Source: Cichorium intybus (taxonomy: Eukaryota > Streptophyta > Magnoliopsida > Asterales > Asteraceae). From it: DNA of 64,000 nucleotides. The stretch spans positions 62,667,854 to 62,731,853 of the forward strand of contig CM042011.1 of NCBI GenBank assembly GCA_023525715.1, in the 5' to 3' direction. How positions within the stretch are numbered: position 1 is the first letter of the stretch; every line of letters begins with the position of its first letter. Of this stretch, positions 59,217-64,000 are shown in pieces. Under the pieces are notes generated by a model. It saw nothing but the letters and a program-made list of their open reading frames with translations. It was not told the DNA's origin and ran no database searches. The position numbers were made by a program, and so were the translations under genes.

Positions 59217-60668
59217 ACATATATTTTTACACTTGTCGTTTTCGTCCCTCAAAGCTGTTTCAACCTGAAACAATTCAATCATCATATATCACATAAGATA
59301 TTAGTGAGATTACTCACCTGGATACTAGTTGCGTTTAAATCCCGGTTGTTTCTTGCCTTTGCATGCACCACAACCATTTTGTCCCATACCTATATATTCA
59401 TTTATATACCAAATGATAATAGGTTAATAATCATCTAAATTGACTCTAATACATAAGAGTCCTGTAGAATACAATTGGGAACCATTTCCAAGCATTTCCA
59501 ATCAATAACCATCGTTATAAAATTTAATACACTTCCCGAAATACGCGTATTCTACTACAGTACTTTCAGGAGGTCGTATTCGTATTCCGATAATTTTCCA
59601 TGAAGTTTTACAACATATTAGACCTATGTTTAAAATTTCAGGTCAATCGGATAAGCCTAGCACAAGAATCAAACTTGGAAAATTCACAGAAAACAAATTG
59701 GTTTCTGCCCAGGGCTCGAGTCGCGACCAGACAGGTGCTCGAGTCGCAAAGGACCCTCTTCGAGTCGCGAGCGAGCCCTTGCTCGAGTCGCGAGTGCTGG
59801 ACAGAAGTGCAGAAAACTCTGATTTTATGCTAGAATTTTCCATTTTTCCATTTTTAAGCACTTATTGCTCAACTTAATCGGTTGAGGTTTATTCCTAGGC
59901 TAAAACCTTACATTAAAACAAGATTTTCAACCATTACAAACAACTCAATCAATCAAAATGAAGAATTAGGGTTCTTAGTTTCAAAACCCCAAAACTTCAA
60001 ATTCATCACAAATAGCAATCTACTTCCATTTTCTTGCATTAAGTCCTTTTAGCATGACTTACTGGAAGTATTAAACCATTTAAACCACATAATCATAACT
60101 GAAATTTACAAATTTCAGTTTCTATAAAACCAAATCAAGAACACTTCAAGAACTTGGTTAAAATCAAGTTTACTAACCTTGATTAACATAGGAATCACCA
60201 ATTCCAAACTATGATTCCAATTCCTTACTTCAATTCCATGATTTCCTGCAGAAATCGCATCTTCCTTGCTCCTCCCGTTGCTGCACAAATGGCTAGTCAA
60301 AGAGAGAGTCAACTCTCTCTTATTTATACATCCAATTTTTACATTTTTAGTCCTAAAGTTCATTTTCTTGAACTTTGACCACAACAATCAAGTTTTATGA
60401 CAATAAAACTTTCATTTCTTACATTTTTGCCACAACCAACAACATTTTTACATAATTGGTCTTTCACATGGTCAAATGACCAAATTACCCTTTTGTGGTA
60501 AAACGACCAATTACAGTTTTTATAACATTTTAAGTCCAAAACTCAAAATATTATTTCAAACCAAATTCTTTTCTGTCCAAAAGACCAAATTACCCTTCCA
60601 AGGTAAAATGACCATTTTACCCTTTTTATTATATTTACATAAAAAGAGTGTCTTGACGTTACACCTTG

Positions 60669-61788
60669 GTCCAATAGAATTGGCAACCTAAAGCCCAAGT
60701 TGTCAGTCCAACCTTCAAATCAACCAGCAAGGCCCATGAGGCAGATAACACACTTGCATCAACCCACCAGGGGACAACCTGCAAATAGTGGCCCACAACA
60801 TGGGCCTCCTCACCCTCTTATTTTCCCTGGGCCATTAGTCAATGTGATCCAACCCTTAGCGATAGGTGCTTACAGTTAGCGATGGCCAACAATAGACTCG
60901 AAAGGCTGTTGTGTGACTGTGGAGTGACAGTGAAGACAAGTGCCAACTATATTTTTTGGAAGAATTAAAAGCAATTATCCTATTTTTGGAAAAATATTAT
61001 TTTTTGAAAATTTTTATTTATTGAAAACTTTAACTATTGTCCTTTAGGTTGGGTTTGATTATTTCATGATGACTCGTGGACAATTATGAGGTTTTTAGGC
61101 TCGAGCAACATATGAGTCTTATAATTAACTTTGATTATTAACTTCATCTGTTGTTTATTTCAGACTTTTATTGATGTGATTGTTCATTAAACGCTTAAAA
61201 ACTTTAAACTAATTTTTTAAATCTGAAAGTTTATTTTTTAAGACTTAAACAACTTCTAAATTGTTTTTAGAAAACTTTTGTTATAAAGTTGTTTCAATGA
61301 ACTTTTTAAAGTTGTTTTAAATCGTGTTAACATATATTTTGGCATGCATGCAATATATCAATGACACAAATTAATTTTAGAGATTTTACTAACATTAGCA
61401 AACACCCTAAATTTAAAATTTATTATCCAAGAGTTGGAACAACTTGTAGGTTCATTTTGGACATGGTACCTAACCATATGCCATCCCAATGTGAATTTTT
61501 GGGGACTAGATAGACCTAAGTGAGAAATTCACAACTTATACTTTAGATGATTCAATTGAGTCCTTGGTGAGACCTAATCACGGAGCAAGGATGTGGCCAA
61601 CCACGTTGGATAGACAATAGTTGTATGTCAAGAGTCCCATAAAAGATTTAAGAGTTGTATGGAGATGTACATGGTAATCTTTACTATTATTTGAGTATAT
61701 TGTTGTGTGTATAATCAACAAAATGTAACAATCGTCTCTTTAGTATAAGTCTCAAACTAATTAAATTGAGTTTGATAACAATGTAAGA
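60669..61788. other. Intergenic or decayed LTR sequence
   Basis: From about 60950 to 61790 the sequence leads into a Copia gag pseudogene and may include its 5' LTR and leader, but no LTR boundary, primer binding site or second LTR was found. Confidence 0.3.
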
Positions 61789-61845
61789 GTGATCAATTTA
61801 AAAAGTATTTTAATATTGAAAATACTAAAATTAAACTTTGGTTCT

Positions 61846-62620
61846 TTTGTAGTTTGCCAGGATATTCATAAACAAATTATCCCTCCATTATCTTTAGAGA
61901 ATGATAAGCTCAATGGCGTGAACTTTGTTGATTGGTATCAGAATTTGAGGATTATCCTCAAACACGAATAAGAATTTGCATGTCATCGAAAACCCTCTCC
62001 ATGATGCACCTATTGATAACTCACCTTCTTCCGATCAAAGTGAATGGTTCTCCAAATTCGACGAACAATATGAGATTTCATGCTTCATGCTCTCAAGCAT
62101 GACCTTTGAACTCTGGAAGGCTTATGAGTATCTTAAGGCGGTTAAACAAGAGTTGGTTGTGATTGTAAAAAGTGACTATAATATGCACACTAGAGGAGCA
62201 TAAATTGCTTGAGACCTTTATTTCTAAAATGAAGGATTAAGTTTATCGAATAAATAAAATTAGATCTCTATCAACCATTGAAATGGAAAATATGCTTTCA
62301 TTCTTAATGAGTTTTGATATTAAGCGTTGGACAAAATACATTCATGGCTGGCATCTAATGTTAGAAGCAAATGAAAAGCTTCTTTCTTTTATCAAATTTA
62401 GGGGAAATTATGAGATAAAGAAGCATCATGACAAGGTTAAGGCCATATGAAAAAACAGTTGTGAAAAGGTTGTCACTCACCCTATAATCAATGAACACCC
62501 TGCAAGAAATGTTGATCGCTACCATTGTGGAGTAAATGGGTATTGGAAGAGGAATTGTCCCACCTATCTAGCAGAGGTAAAAAAAAAGCAAGGTTGGTGA
62601 GATCAGCAAGTCTGGTTTGA
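61846..62620 (+). pseudogene. Copia gag pseudogene, frameshifted, with damaged zinc knuckle
   Basis: Two overlapping frames read LNGVNFVDWYQNLRIILKHE and, after a shift near 61975, HVIENPLHDAPIDN, EWFSKFDEQYEISCFMLSSM and TFELWKAYEYL. These match plant Copia Gag (L.G.N..DWYRNLRI.L, H.IE.PLPDAP, CLMLASM). After further shifts a knuckle reads YHCGVNGYWKRNCPTYLAEV (about 62517-62575), where the first Cys and the His of CCHC have changed to Tyr. No protease or pol follows; the AT tract at 63154 and LTR-like sequence come next. Non-functional. Confidence 0.8.
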
Positions 62621-62639
62621 CTTCAAGATAGGATTTTCA

Positions 62640-64000
<1,361 letters not shown>

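Larger units (their letters stand above)
58109..60663 (+). mobile_element. Solo LTR, gypsy-like, 2.56 kb, with 5-bp target duplication
   Basis: It starts TGTAACACCCGGC and ends TTGACGTTACA. CCTTG is repeated exactly at 58104-58108 and 60664-60668. The start and a GGTATGAGCTACAAAGCTCA block near 58367 recall the solo LTR at 2187. No internal region or partner LTR. Two minisatellites lie inside. Short frames (59600-59877, 60115-60387) are not supported as genes. Confidence 0.85.

Overview
The window is plant nuclear DNA, very probably from a eudicot with a large, repeat-rich genome. The evidence is one intron-containing plastid transporter gene, LTR retrotransposons, Helitrons, hAT and Mutator-like elements, tRNA-type SINEs and more than twenty long (AT)n microsatellites. 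The repeat families resemble those of Asteraceae such as lettuce or sunflower, but that placement is inference from memory of repeat styles. Protein-coding content is low: one intact host gene, one intact retroelement gag, and several broken or captured gene fragments. Most long open frames in the window are artefacts of (AT)n, which reads as (Ile-Tyr)n in several frames.

Layout. 1-8.3 kb is nested DNA transposons: two Mutator-like elements meet back to back, a hAT sits between their ends, and the right-hand Mutator-like element carries a solo LTR that itself carries a large palindromic foldback element. 8.3-17 kb holds a Helitron 3' end, a decayed gypsy-type pseudogene, a 2.7 kb solo LTR with a clean 5-bp target duplication, and an LTR-like remnant. 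17.1-19.6 kb is a complete, very young, non-autonomous Copia-type element: identical 331-bp LTRs, a CTACA target duplication, a primer binding site, a polypurine tract, and one gag-protease ORF without integrase, reverse transcriptase or RNase H. 21.1-25.7 kb on the minus strand is an intact five-exon gene for a plastid ATP/ADP translocase of 611 residues with a transit peptide.

26.6-56.4 kb is the most unusual part. It is a nearly unbroken chain of mobile elements separated by (AT)n tracts of up to about 400 bp. At least eight terminal-inverted-repeat elements from several families, one solo LTR and six or more Helitron copies have one or both ends directly on an (AT)n tract. Helitron termini (5' TC, a 3' hairpin then CTAG, an A/T insertion site) can be read at several places. 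One Helitron has a degraded PPR gene, one keeps the C-terminus of a Pif1-like Helitron helicase, and one may carry a SKP1-like fragment. Several neighbours are arranged as inverted pairs (41.8-42.6, 43.5-46.5 and 52.5-52.9 kb), and two Helitron copies lie head to tail (28.2-33.0 kb). A 5.55 kb hAT with a perfect 8-bp target duplication (50.8-56.4 kb) encloses the right part of this chain.

56.4-64 kb has a 2.56 kb solo LTR with two internal minisatellites (58.1-60.7 kb), a frameshifted Copia gag pseudogene (61.8-62.6 kb) and one more (AT)n tract.

The parts do not form a pathway. The translocase gene is the only host function supported here; the rest is a layered record of transposition. The best candidate for something under-described is the repeated use of (TA)n microsatellites as a shared insertion target by unrelated transposon classes.
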